The notes beneath the pieces were generated by a model. The model saw only the letters and a program-made list of their open reading frames with translations, had not been told where the DNA came from and ran no database searches. The translations under genes were made by a program, and so were the position numbers. A stretch of DNA of 64,000 nucleotides from Leifsonia sp. TF02-11 (GTDB taxonomy: Bacteria > Actinomycetota > Actinomycetes > Actinomycetales > Microbacteriaceae): the NCBI RefSeq assembly GCF_017565305.1, contig NZ_JAGEKP010000012.1, forward strand, positions 17,368 through 81,367, in the 5' to 3' direction. How positions within the stretch are numbered: position 1 is the first letter of the stretch; each line of letters opens with the position of its first letter. Below, one piece after another: positions 52,474 to 60,647 of the stretch.

Positions 52474-53235
52474 GTGACCATCAACGCCCGTGCCGCCTCC
52501 GGCTCCTCCAGCCAGCCCCGTACCCTCCTGCGCCGTGCCGACGGCAGCTCGATCCGCGTCCTCGTCGTCGACGACGAGGCGACGCTGACCGATCTGCTCG
52601 CCATGGCCCTCCACTACGAGGATTGGGAGGTCAAGACGGCCTCGAACGGGCAGCAGGCGCTGCAGCTGTCACGCGAGTTCAAGCCGGATGTCGTGGTGCT
52701 CGACATCATGCTCCCCGACATCGACGGCCTGCAGGTGTTGTCGCGGATGCGTGCGGACGGCAACGAGGCTCCCGTGCTGTTCCTGACGGCGAAGGACTCC
52801 CTCGACGACCGCATCGCCGGTCTCACCGCGGGCGGCGACGACTACGTCACCAAGCCGTTCAGCCTGGAGGAGCTGGTCGCCCGGCTCCGCGGCCTGCTGC
52901 GCCGGTCACGCGCGGCCGTCGCCGACCATGACGACCCGGTGCTCATCGTCGGCGACCTGGTCCTCGACGAGGACAGCTACGAGGTGCACCGCGACGGCGA
53001 CCCGATCCAGTTGACCGCGACCGAGTTCGAGCTGCTCCGCTTCCTGATGCGCAACCCGCGTCGCGTGCTCAGCAAGGCGCAGATCCTCGACCGGGTGTGG
53101 TCCTACGACTTCGGCGGATCCTCCAGCGTCGTCGAGCTGTACATCTCGTACCTGCGCAAGAAGATCGACGCGGGCCGTCCTCCGATGATCCACACGGTCC
53201 GCGGCGCCGGCTACATGGTGAAGGCCGCGCAATGA
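52474..53235 (+). CDS. OmpR/PhoB-type response regulator
   Basis: 253 residues. Receiver domain with Asp77 (VVVLDIMLPD), TAKDSLDDR and VTKPFSLEEL with the switch Lys. C-terminal winged helix LTATEFELLRFLMRNPRRVL and VVELYISYLRKKID. GTG 52474 was chosen because CATAAT (52461-52466) sits 7 nt upstream, fitting a leaderless mRNA; ATG 52465 overlaps that box and is less likely. Operon with the histidine kinase downstream; probably controls the divergent ABC exporter. Confidence 0.9.
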   Translation: MTINARAASGSSSQPRTLLRRADGSSIRVLVVDDEATLTDLLAMALHYEDWEVKTASNGQQALQLSREFKPDVVVLDIMLPDIDGLQVLSRMRADGNEAPVLFLTAKDSLDDRIAGLTAGGDDYVTKPFSLEELVARLRGLLRRSRAAVADHDDPVLIVGDLVLDEDSYEVHRDGDPIQLTATEFELLRFLMRNPRRVLSKAQILDRVWSYDFGGSSSVVELYISYLRKKIDAGRPPMIHTVRGAGYMVKAAQ

Positions 53236-54917
53236 CCGCTGCCCGCACTGCGGGCGCCCCGACCCCCGGCCGTGAGCGCGCCCGGCGCTTCGGTCTCCGT
53301 CCCTTCCGCACCTGGACGCTCCGCAGCCGTGTCGTGCTGGTCGTCGTCGCGATGCTCGCGGTGCTCGGCGCCGTGATCGGGACCGTCAGCGTGCTGGCGC
53401 TGCAGAACTATCTGATGGAGCGGCTGGACCAGCAGCTCACGAGCGCGCTGTCGCGCGGGCAGCATGCGGCCGATCGGATCAATGCAGGAGGGCCGACGGT
53501 CCCGCAGGCGCAGGACGTCGTCCAGACGCCCGGCCAGCCGACCGGGACGCTCGGCGCCGTGCGCAGTTCCAGTGGTGGTCTGCTGTTCACGCCCGTCGTC
53601 CTCTCGGACCGGCCGACCACCCCGACGGCCAACCAGCCGCTCGGCCCGCAGCAGGTCACCATCAACCCGCTCCCGCTGCTCACGGTGCCGGCCGACCAGA
53701 CGCCGCGCACCGTCGACCTCGGCTCGGCTCTCGGCTCGTACCGGATCGCCGCAGCGCAGCTCGACAACGGCGACAGCGTCATCATCGGGCTGCCGCTCAG
53801 CGAGGTGACCGCTACGGTGCAACAGCTCACGCTGGTGGTGGTGCTGGTGACCCTCGCCGGGCTGGTCTTCGCGTTCCTGATCGCCAGCTTCGTGGTCCGT
53901 CTGGCGATGAAGCCGCTCGCCCGCGTGGCGGCCACGGCAGAGCAAGTGGCCCACATGCCCCTGGACCGCGGCGACGTCGCGCTCTCTGTGCGCGTTCCCG
54001 AGGGCGACACCGACCCGCACACCGAGGTCGGCAAGGTGGGCTCTGCGCTCAACCGGATGCTCGGCCACGTCGCGTCGGCGCTGACCGCGCGTCAGGCCAG
54101 CGAGCAGAAGGTGCGGCAGTTCGTCGCCGACGCCAGCCACGAGCTCCGCACGCCGCTCGCCTCGATCCGCGGCTACGCCGAGCTGACCCGGCGCTCGCCG
54201 CACGAGCTGCCGCAGGACATCACCCGCTCGATCGGCCGCATCGAGTCGGAGGCCACCCGGATGACCTCCCTGGTGGAGGATCTCCTGCTGCTCGCCCGCC
54301 TCGACGAGGGCCGCGAGCTCGACCGTGATCCCGTCGACCTCTCGCTGCTGCTGATCGACGCCCTCAGCGACGCGCACGCCGCCGGTCCCGATCACAGCTG
54401 GAGGATCGAGCTGCCCGAGGAGCCCGTGGAGGTGTCCGGCGACGCGCCGCGGCTGCACCAGGTGGTAATGAACCTGCTCGCCAACGCGCGCGTCCACACG
54501 CCTGAGGGGACGACGGTCGTGGCGTCGCTGGCCGTGGACGATGCAGCACGGGAGGCCGTGGTGACGGTCTCCGACGACGGTCCCGGAATCCCCGAGGAGC
54601 TCCAGTCGACGCTATTCGAGCGGTTCGCCCGCGGCGACAGCAGCCGCAACCGCGCGACCGGCTCGACCGGCCTCGGCCTTGCGATCGTGCACGCGGTCGT
54701 CGAGGCGCACGGCGGCACGGTCGGCGTGAACAGCCGGCCGGGCTCGACGGTGTTCACCGTGCGGCTGCCGCTGGCCGGGGAACCGCCCGAGGAGGCGGCG
54801 AGCGGTTCGGAGGCGCTCGTCCAGGACCCCGACGCGGTCGAGGGCCGGACCGAGGCCGGCGCAGGGGCCGGCGCAGAGGCCGACCCCGCAGAGAAGCGCG
54901 GGGCCGTCCGGGAGTGA
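53232..54917 (+). CDS. Sensor histidine kinase (HAMP, HisKA, HATPase)
   Basis: 561 residues. Membrane helix near 35-57, an extracytoplasmic sensor region (about 58-190), second helix near 197-222, HAMP, HisKA with His303 (DASHELRTPLASI), N box QVVMNLLANARVHTP, and ATP-lid motifs DDGPGIPEEL and GSTGLGLAIVHAVVE. The C-terminal 50 residues are Glu/Ala-rich. ATG overlaps the regulator stop by 4 bp. Confidence 0.94.
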   Translation: MTAARTAGAPTPGRERARRFGLRPFRTWTLRSRVVLVVVAMLAVLGAVIGTVSVLALQNYLMERLDQQLTSALSRGQHAADRINAGGPTVPQAQDVVQTPGQPTGTLGAVRSSSGGLLFTPVVLSDRPTTPTANQPLGPQQVTINPLPLLTVPADQTPRTVDLGSALGSYRIAAAQLDNGDSVIIGLPLSEVTATVQQLTLVVVLVTLAGLVFAFLIASFVVRLAMKPLARVAATAEQVAHMPLDRGDVALSVRVPEGDTDPHTEVGKVGSALNRMLGHVASALTARQASEQKVRQFVADASHELRTPLASIRGYAELTRRSPHELPQDITRSIGRIESEATRMTSLVEDLLLLARLDEGRELDRDPVDLSLLLIDALSDAHAAGPDHSWRIELPEEPVEVSGDAPRLHQVVMNLLANARVHTPEGTTVVASLAVDDAAREAVVTVSDDGPGIPEELQSTLFERFARGDSSRNRATGSTGLGLAIVHAVVEAHGGTVGVNSRPGSTVFTVRLPLAGEPPEEAASGSEALVQDPDAVEGRTEAGAGAGAEADPAEKRGAVRE

Positions 54918-55705
54918 CTGCCACGCTGCTGCCGACCGTCGCCTACGGAGACCGCTCCGCTCCTCCGCTGATCCTGCTGCGCGGGCTGCCGTCCGAGCCG
55001 GGGCGCGCCCGCGGTCTCGACGCCCTCACCGAACGCTGGATCGTCGGAGGCCCCGCGCGGTCGCACCGCGTGCACGCCGTCGGGAGGCCCGCGCGGCTGG
55101 AACAGGGGGCGACCATGGCCGAGATCGCCGAGCTCTACGCCGGCGCGCTCCGCAGGCGGTTCGGCGCCCCTGCCGCCATCATGGGCGTGTCGACGGGAGC
55201 GAGCATCGCCCTGCAGCTCGCGACCGACCATCCCGACCTGGTCGGCTCGCTGGTGGTGGCTGCGGGGGCGGCTGCGCTCGGGACCGCCGGGCGGGTCCTC
55301 CAACGTCGCTACGCGCACCTCCTCGCCTCCGACGGACAGGCGGCGGCAAGCGAGCTCGCCGCCGCGACGACGGACTCCGCGCTTCTCGCGCCGGTCGTGC
55401 GCCTCGCGACGCGGCTGCTGCCGGGACCGGCCGACCCCGCGGGCCTCCGGGTGCTCGTGGAGGCCGAGGACGCCTTCGATGTGCGCGACCGGCTCTCCCG
55501 GGTGGCCGCGCCCGTGCTGGTCGTCTCGGGAGGACGTGACGTCTTCTACCCGCTCGACCTCGCGACCGAGACGGTGCGGCGGCTGCCGCGCGCGACACAC
55601 GTCGTCTATCCCCACCGGTCGCACGCGGGCGTGCCGCTGCATCCGCGGTTCGGCAGGGACGTCGGCGACTTCCTGCGGGCGCGGGTGCGGGACGGTCTCG
55701 GCTGA
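54914..55705 (+). CDS. Alpha/beta hydrolase fold protein
   Basis: 263 residues. Nucleophile elbow GVSTGAS with Ser, [17 protein letters not shown] supplying the acid region and [10 protein letters not shown] with the candidate His. Typical single-domain esterase or lipase-like hydrolase; no signal peptide. GTG start overlaps the histidine kinase stop (GTGA), so translated with the two-component system, but the functional link is unknown. Confidence 0.85.
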   Translation: MTATLLPTVAYGDRSAPPLILLRGLPSEPGRARGLDALTERWIVGGPARSHRVHAVGRPARLEQGATMAEIAELYAGALRRRFGAPAAIMGVSTGASIALQLATDHPDLVGSLVVAAGAAALGTAGRVLQRRYAHLLASDGQAAASELAAATTDSALLAPVVRLATRLLPGPADPAGLRVLVEAEDAFDVRDRLSRVAAPVLVVSGGRDVFYPLDLATETVRRLPRATHVVYPHRSHAGVPLHPRFGRDVGDFLRARVRDGLG

Positions 55706-55714
55706 CGCGTCGAT

Positions 55715-55743
55715 TTGCACGCACGGTGTCGATCCCGTACCCT
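55715..55743 (+). promoter_or_regulatory. Promoter of the rplJ-rplL operon
   Basis: -35 TTGCAC (55715-55720), 17-bp spacer, -10 TACCCT (55738-55743). It lies about 200 bp upstream of rplJ, leaving a long structured leader. Confidence 0.75.
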
Positions 55744-55749
55744 GGACGG

Positions 55750-55944
55750 AGCCAAAGACCGCTGGTCGACGTGCATGCACGTCCGAAGTTCCACTCAGGT
55801 GGAGGCCCGCGCAGGTGTGTGAAGCACTTCCCGCAGTTCTCTGCGATGACGAGCTCCGTGCCCTGTGCCGGAGCTTTTTTCTTTGCCCGCGGTCGAGGCG
55901 CACACCGCTCCCGCGGTGTGCGAGAAGACAACCGAGGAGTAGCC
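55750..55944 (+). ncRNA. L10 leader RNA (autoregulatory 5' UTR of rplJ)
   Basis: About 195 nt of 5' UTR upstream of rplJ. In many bacteria this leader folds into a structure bound by the L10(L12)4 complex, which then reduces expression. Here the segment ends with an intrinsic terminator (55851-55881) before the rplJ ribosome site, suggesting transcription attenuation. Assignment rests on position and the terminator, not on a covariance search. Confidence 0.7.
55851..55881 (+). terminator. Attenuator in the L10 leader
   Basis: AGCTCCG (55852-55858) pairs with CGGAGCT (55869-55875), followed by TTTTTTC. A clear intrinsic terminator placed 60 bp before rplJ. Read-through is required for rplJL expression. 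Confidence 0.82.
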
Positions 55945-56460
55945 ATGGCGAACAAGGAAGCTACGGTCGCCGAGCTCGAAGGACTGTTCGAGAGCTCGAC
56001 CGCCGTTCTGCTGACCGAGTACCGCGGTCTCACTGTTGCTCAGCTCAAGACGCTGCGCAAGTCCATCAGTGAGCACGCGACGTACGCCGTGGTGAAGAAC
56101 ACGCTGACCAAGATCGCGGCCAACAACCAGGGAATCTCGTCGTTCGACGACGAGCTGGTCGGGCCGTCCGCGATCGCGTTCGTGCACGGCGACCCCGTCG
56201 CCGTCGCGAAGGCTCTGCGCGACTTCACCAAGGCAAACCCTCTGCTGGTGGTCAAGGGCGGTTACTTCGACGGTAACCCGCTGACCGCAGAAGAGGTAGG
56301 CAAGCTCGCCGACCTCGAGTCCCGTGAGGTTCTGCTGGCCAAGCTGGCCGGCGCCTTCAAGGCCTCGCTGTTCGGAGCCGCATATCTGTTCAACGCACCG
56401 CTGTCGAAGGCCGTTCGCACGGTCGACGCGCTGCGTGAGAAGCAGGAGTCCGCTGCCTAA
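55945..56460 (+). CDS. rplJ: 50S ribosomal protein L10
   Basis: 171 residues. [38 protein letters not shown] and [12 protein letters not shown] form the rRNA-binding domain; the C-terminal helix binds L7/L12 dimers. GAGGAGTAGCC precedes the ATG. Normal actinobacterial length. Confidence 0.98.
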   Translation: MANKEATVAELEGLFESSTAVLLTEYRGLTVAQLKTLRKSISEHATYAVVKNTLTKIAANNQGISSFDDELVGPSAIAFVHGDPVAVAKALRDFTKANPLLVVKGGYFDGNPLTAEEVGKLADLESREVLLAKLAGAFKASLFGAAYLFNAPLSKAVRTVDALREKQESAA

Positions 56461-56512
56461 GTCCTTTCGGGCTTACAAGCGGTGAGTAACCACACACACT
56501 AAGGAGAAAATC

Positions 56513-56902
56513 ATGGCAAAGCTGTCGACTGACGAGCTGCTCGACGCGTTCAAGGAGCTCACGCTCATTGAGCTCAGCGAGTTCGTGAAGAAGTTCGAGG
56601 AGACCTTCGAGGTCACCGCCGCCGCCCCCGTCGCCGTGGCCGCCCCGGCCGCCGGTGGTGCGGGTGCCGCTGCCGAAGAGGTCGAGGAGAAGGACTCGTT
56701 CGACGTCGTCCTCGAGGCCGCCGGTGACAAGAAGATCCAGGTCATCAAGGAGGTGCGCGCCCTCACCAGCCTCGGCCTCGGTGAGGCGAAGGCCCTCGTT
56801 GACGGCGCACCGAGCACCGTGCTCGAGGGCGCCAACAAGGAGACCGCCGAGAAGGCGAAGGCTCAGCTCGAAGAGGCTGGCGCCACCGTCAACCTCAAGT
56901 AG
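56513..56902 (+). CDS. rplL: 50S ribosomal protein L7/L12
   Basis: 129 residues. N-terminal dimerisation domain ([20 protein letters not shown]), Ala/Pro/Gly hinge, and the factor-binding C-terminal domain [20 protein letters not shown] with [31 protein letters not shown] upstream. Recruits translation GTPases at the ribosomal stalk. Confidence 0.98.
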   Translation: MAKLSTDELLDAFKELTLIELSEFVKKFEETFEVTAAAPVAVAAPAAGGAGAAAEEVEEKDSFDVVLEAAGDKKIQVIKEVRALTSLGLGEAKALVDGAPSTVLEGANKETAEKAKAQLEEAGATVNLK

Positions 56903-56907
56903 TCGAC

Positions 56908-57021
56908 GCCCCGTCGGGGCTTCTTCTACCGCAGGCTGACACAGCCACGCGACGCGGACTCCTTCTGTAACAGAGTGTTCCGCGTTGTGGAGGGCGTCGC
57001 CCCCGTAACGGGGCGGCGCCC
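56908..57021 (+). terminator. Tandem hairpins after rplL
   Basis: A short GCCCC/GGGGC stem (56908-56920) followed by TTCTTCT comes right after the rplL stop. A longer one at 56992-57021 pairs GGGCG-T-CGCCCC with GGGGCG-G-CGCCC and is followed by TTCGTGGTTTC. Together they should end the rplJL transcript. Confidence 0.7.
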
Positions 57022-57139
57022 TTCGTGGTTTCAACGGCCGCGGAGGCGCAGCGCGGACGCTCGTCCCACCAGAGCGTCCGATCGCGCCTGCCCGCGTGCA
57101 TCGGTGTGCAAGGACGCACGACCGGAAGAAGAAACCACG

Positions 57140-57277
57140 ATGAATACCTGGCGTACTTTCGCCTCCACCCTGCGCGGACTCGGGGCCGCGCTCCTGCACG
57201 GTGACCACCGCGACGACGGTGCCCACCCGCCGGATCTGTACCGCAGGACCCTCCTGTACGACCGGTACCTGCGGTAA
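57140..57277 (+). CDS. Small hypothetical protein (45 aa)
   Basis: ATG 57140 with GGAAGAAG upstream at loose spacing. The peptide has an amphipathic N-terminus (WRTFASTLRGLGAALLHG) and a charged C-terminus (HRDDGAHPPDLYRRTLLYDR). No known domain. It lies 118 bp beyond the rplL terminators, with no clear promoter of its own. Codon third positions are GC-rich in this frame only, which supports coding. Confidence 0.5.
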   Translation: MNTWRTFASTLRGLGAALLHGDHRDDGAHPPDLYRRTLLYDRYLR

Positions 57278-57375
57278 CCCGAAAACCGAACGCCTCCATC
57301 CGCGGGCGCAGCGCACGAGCGCGGCGCGCGTGGATGGAGGCGTTCTTCGCACCCCGGTTGCGTAGGGTCGAGAGG

Positions 57376-58047
57376 GTGCAGAGTGAAGACGAGGCGCGCG
57401 TCGCCTACGACCGGGTGGCCGAGGACTATGCGACGCTGCTCGAGGGCGAGCTCGGGACGCTGCCGCTCGAACGGGCGATGCTGACGGCGTTCGTCGAGCA
57501 GGTGAAGGCGGACGGAGGAGGTCCGATCGCCGACCTCGGCTGCGGTCCCGGACGGATCGCCGGTTTCCTGGCGGGCATCGGTGCCGACGTGCGCGGCATC
57601 GACCTCTCGCCCGGCATGATCGCGGTCGCGCGCCGGGACCACCCCGACATCCCGTTCGAGGTGGCGTCGATGGCCGAACTGCCGTTCGGCCACGGCGAGC
57701 TCGCCGGCGCGCTGGCGTGGTACTCGATCATCCACGTGCCGCAGGAGTCGCAGGACGGCGTCTTCGCCGAGTTCGCGCGAGTGGTCCGCCCCGGAGGCCG
57801 GCTGCTGCTCGCTTTCCAGGTCAGCGAGAGCGGCGACGAGGACATCGTGCACCTCCGCCACGCTTACGGACACGAGATCGACCTCCGCACGCGTCGCCAG
57901 TCACCCGCGCGAGTGAGGCGCCGTCTGACCGCCGCCGGATTCGCTCCTCTCGCGCGACTGGTGAGGGAGCCGGTCGCGCCGGAGAAGTCACGGCAGGCGT
58001 TCGTGCTCGCCCAGCGGATCTTTAGCGCTGACACTGCGAGGCAATAG
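57376..58047 (+). CDS. SAM-dependent methyltransferase, 3' end altered by insertion
   Basis: 223 residues. Motif I ADLGCGPGRIAGFLAGIGAD, then GIDLSPGMIAVARRD and LAWYSIIHVPQE show a class I methyltransferase. Target unknown. GTG 57376 lies 7 nt after TAGGGT (57363-57368), a leaderless start. The C-terminal [10 protein letters not shown] is duplicated 1,146 bp downstream, where it continues [12 protein letters not shown] and stop in the same frame. So the present tail FSADTARQ seems to have been supplied or changed by insertion of the DUF4062 element. Confidence 0.9.
   Translation: MQSEDEARVAYDRVAEDYATLLEGELGTLPLERAMLTAFVEQVKADGGGPIADLGCGPGRIAGFLAGIGADVRGIDLSPGMIAVARRDHPDIPFEVASMAELPFGHGELAGALAWYSIIHVPQESQDGVFAEFARVVRPGGRLLLAFQVSESGDEDIVHLRHAYGHEIDLRTRRQSPARVRRRLTAAGFAPLARLVREPVAPEKSRQAFVLAQRIFSADTARQ
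57991..58020 (+). repeat. Left direct repeat (att-like)
   Basis: Begins CGGCAGGCGTTCGTGC and ends CCAGCGGATC. Encodes [10 protein letters not shown] of the methyltransferase. Left boundary of the DUF4062 insert. Confidence 0.85.
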
Positions 58048-58057
58048 ATGTGAACCG

Positions 58058-59095
58058 TCAACCCGCTTCGTTGATGGGTTCTGCCTGGTCAGGCTTGCGA
58101 GCGAGAGATACCCTGCGCACCGTTTTGAGCACATCTGCGCCCAACGCCGACAATGTCCAATAGTCCGATTTGTCACTGACCGGGTGCTTTCTCGCGGAAG
58201 GCTGGACCAGATCGAGCGTCATGAGGTCCGCCAGGAGCCCCTTGAGCTGATTGGTCGCGACGATGTCCCACTTCCGACTGGAGTCGGTCCTGATATGCAT
58301 CGCCAATGTGCTAGCCATGTCTTTCACCGACGCCTCGATGAGCATCTCCGGGGCCAAAACGTGAAAGACCAAGTGCAACCCCACCGTCGCGTCCTCTTGC
58401 CATTCGCCGCCAGGCTCATATCGGTACGCGGGTGTACGTGTGGTGTTGAGGAGGGTCTCAATCGTCTTCGATATCCGAGTTCGCTGTTCCTTTTCGGAGG
58501 CTTCCTTCGCCTCGGCCAGCTGCTTTCTCAGGCTTGCGTTTTCGGAGGAGAGGCGAATGACCTCGGCTGTCACCTCGGGTCCCGCGCCCACGGTGGAAGC
58601 TCTTACCCAGCCCTCGCGCGGGTTGGCTGTGAGCGCCTTCATCAGCGCTACCGAGAACCTGCCGTAGAGATCCTCAGCCGATGTCCAGCCGCTGACTGGC
58701 CTCGATCGCACCAAACTCTTGAACTCGTCTAGGGCCGTCCGCGACGTAGAATCGACGTCGACCCGATCGGCTGGCCACGGGGCCTTCTCGTCAATGACGA
58801 ATCCGAGAACGGGGACGCCCTTTGCAACGGCAAACTCATACTCTTTGCGGGTATAGCTAACCCCCTCAAGTGTCAGCGAACCCAATCGGTGAGCAACGAT
58901 GACCGCGTAATAGTCGCTTTCCTCGATGTGTCGAGCAATAATGTTCCATTGTTCTTCGTCGGCCGCGCTGAACATCTCCATTCCGACGGGGATGTGTCCC
59001 ATTTCGAGTACAGCCTTGATGACTTGCTCCCGCTCGTCGATCAGGTCCTCGAACGTCGAACTGATGAAGACTTGGTACTTCGCTGACGTGACCAC
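58058..59095 (-). CDS. DUF4062 domain protein
   Basis: 345 residues from GTG 59095 with AGGAGGG six nt upstream. Residues 7-110 form the DUF4062 domain (YQVFISSTFEDLIDEREQVI, GMEMFSAADEEQWNIIARHI, YYAVIVAHRLGS, YTRKEYEFAVAKGVPVLGFV). A coiled-coil-like segment (about 175-205, RLSSENASLRKQLAEAKEAS) follows, then an unassigned C-terminal domain. DUF4062 also occurs as an N-terminal domain of NLR-like STAND proteins. Base composition and codon use (more A/T) differ from neighbours. It is the only cargo of the repeat-bounded insert; an anti-phage or toxin-like role is conjecture. Confidence 0.88.
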   Translation of the reverse strand: MVTSAKYQVFISSTFEDLIDEREQVIKAVLEMGHIPVGMEMFSAADEEQWNIIARHIEESDYYAVIVAHRLGSLTLEGVSYTRKEYEFAVAKGVPVLGFVIDEKAPWPADRVDVDSTSRTALDEFKSLVRSRPVSGWTSAEDLYGRFSVALMKALTANPREGWVRASTVGAGPEVTAEVIRLSSENASLRKQLAEAKEASEKEQRTRISKTIETLLNTTRTPAYRYEPGGEWQEDATVGLHLVFHVLAPEMLIEASVKDMASTLAMHIRTDSSRKWDIVATNQLKGLLADLMTLDLVQPSARKHPVSDKSDYWTLSALGADVLKTVRRVSLARKPDQAEPINEAG

Positions 59096-59136
59096 GCTTG
59101 CCCTCCTGCTGAGCTCACTGAACCCTACTAGCTCAG

Positions 59137-59166
59137 CGGCAGGCCTTCGTGCTCGCTCAGCGGATC
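59137..59166 (+). repeat. Right direct repeat (att-like)
   Basis: Begins CGGCAGGCCTTCGTGC and ends CTCAGCGGATC. In the frame of the methyltransferase it continues to a TGA at 59203, giving an apparent ancestral C-terminus. It also overlaps the 3' end of the convergent permease gene (stop at 59157-59159). Confidence 0.85.
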
Positions 59167-60606
59167 GCCGACTCCGGTTCGGACGTCGCGGCCGCCGTCT
59201 CCTGAGCCGCAGCCTCGCGCACGCGCCGCCGCACCAGGAACCAGCCGCCGACGAGCAGCGGGATGATGAGGACGATCGCGGCACCGACGGTGATGGTGCC
59301 GGTCGGCCAATCGATGAGGATCAGCACCGCGACGAGCGCGAGGAAGCCCAGCGTGAGGTAGCTCGTGAACGGCGCTCCCGGCATGAAACGACGGTCGCTC
59401 CATCCGGCCGGCTGCCGCCATCCTCTGCAGCCGGAGCTGGCAGACCACGATCACTCCCCACGCCCAGAGCAGCCCGATGGAGGTGAGGTTGATCCCGATC
59501 TCGAAGGCCTCAGCGGGCATGACGAGGTTGAGGCCGACGCCGATCAGGGCGACCGCACCGGTGATCAGGATGCCGCCGTACGGGACGCCGGCTCGATTCA
59601 TCCGGAGCGCGACCCGGGGAGCTGCACCCCGCTGGGCCAGCGCTCGCGCGATGCGACCGGTGGAGTACATGCCCGCGTTGAGCGACGACAGTGCGGCGGT
59701 GAGGACGACGAGGTTCATGATCGCGTCCGCGCCCTCCACCCCGATCGATGCGAAGAATGTGACGAACGGGCTCTCGCCGGCTTTGTACGCGTCGAACGGG
59801 AGCAGCAGCGACAGCAGCAGCACAGAGCCCACGTAGAAGACGGCGATGCGGACGATGATGGTGTTGACCGCTCGCGGCATGGTCTTCGCCGGATCGGGGG
59901 TCTCGCCTGCCGCCGTGCCGATCAGTTCGATCGCGCCGTAGGCGAAGACCACGCCCTGCACCACGAGGACGAGCGGGACGAGCCCGTTGGGGAAGAGCCC
60001 GCCGTGGTCGGCGAGCAGCGCGAATCCCGGCGTGTGGCCTCCGACCGGCGTGCCGAAGACCACGAACGCGATGCCGATCGCGAGGAAGGCGAGGAGCGCC
60101 GCCACTTTGATGAGCGCGAACCAGAACTCCAGTTCGCCGAACACCGTCACCGACAACAGGTTGAGTGCGACGACGATCACGAGGGCGGCGAGGGCGAAGA
60201 CCCACTGCGGCACGTCGCCCAGCACGGGCACGTACTTGCCGAAGAAGTTCATGTAGAGGGCGACGGCCGTGACATCGACGATGCCGATCATCGCCCAGTA
60301 CATCCAGTACATCCACCCGGTGACGAACGCGAGCTTCTCGCCGTAGAACTCGCGTGCGTACGAGACGAACGAACCCGAGTCGGGGCGGTGCAGCACGAGC
60401 TCGCCGAGGGCGCGGAGGATGAAGAAGGCGAAGAGCCCGCAGATCGCGTAGACGAGGAGGAGGCCGGGCCCGCCCGATGCGAGCCGCCCTCCTGCTCCGA
60501 GGAAGAGACCCGTGCCGATCGCTCCGCCGATGGCGATCATCTGGATGTGTCGCCGCTTGAGGCCCTTGTGGTAAGTCTCCTGGCCGGACGAATCGGAAGC
60601 GCTCAT
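59157..60606 (-). pseudogene. Amino acid permease (APC family) with frameshift near the C-terminus
   Basis: Start ATG 60606: [20 protein letters not shown] and [20 protein letters not shown] are the APC/AAT family signature, followed by about ten helices. The frame breaks near 59385-59388 (GAAAC on the plus strand). The remaining two helices ([20 protein letters not shown], and [19 protein letters not shown]) continue in another frame to the stop at 59157. The total, 1450 nt, is one base over a multiple of three. Without the shift the protein would be about 482 residues, normal for the family. Either a recent mutation or a sequencing error. Confidence 0.8.
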
Positions 60607-60647
60607 TCTGCAATTCAAGCAGGTAAGGTGTGAGATTTCACAATCGG

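Larger units (their letters stand above)
57991..59166. mobile_element. 1.15-kb micro-island with DUF4062 gene between 30-bp direct repeats
   Basis: A 30-bp segment at 57991-58020 (the methyltransferase 3' end, CGGCAGGCGTTCGTGCTCGC...) recurs at 59137-59166 with 28 of 30 bases identical. Both differences are synonymous in the methyltransferase frame. The DNA between is clearly lower in GC than its surroundings and holds a single gene on the opposite strand. There is no integrase or transposase. The structure is that of a site-specific insertion into a gene 3' end, with the direct repeats as attachment-site copies. Confidence 0.8.

Noticed and set aside
58021..59136. DUF4062 region as an ordinary IS element
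   Set aside because: No transposase and no terminal inverted repeats; the flanking 30-bp direct repeats are far longer than IS target duplications.
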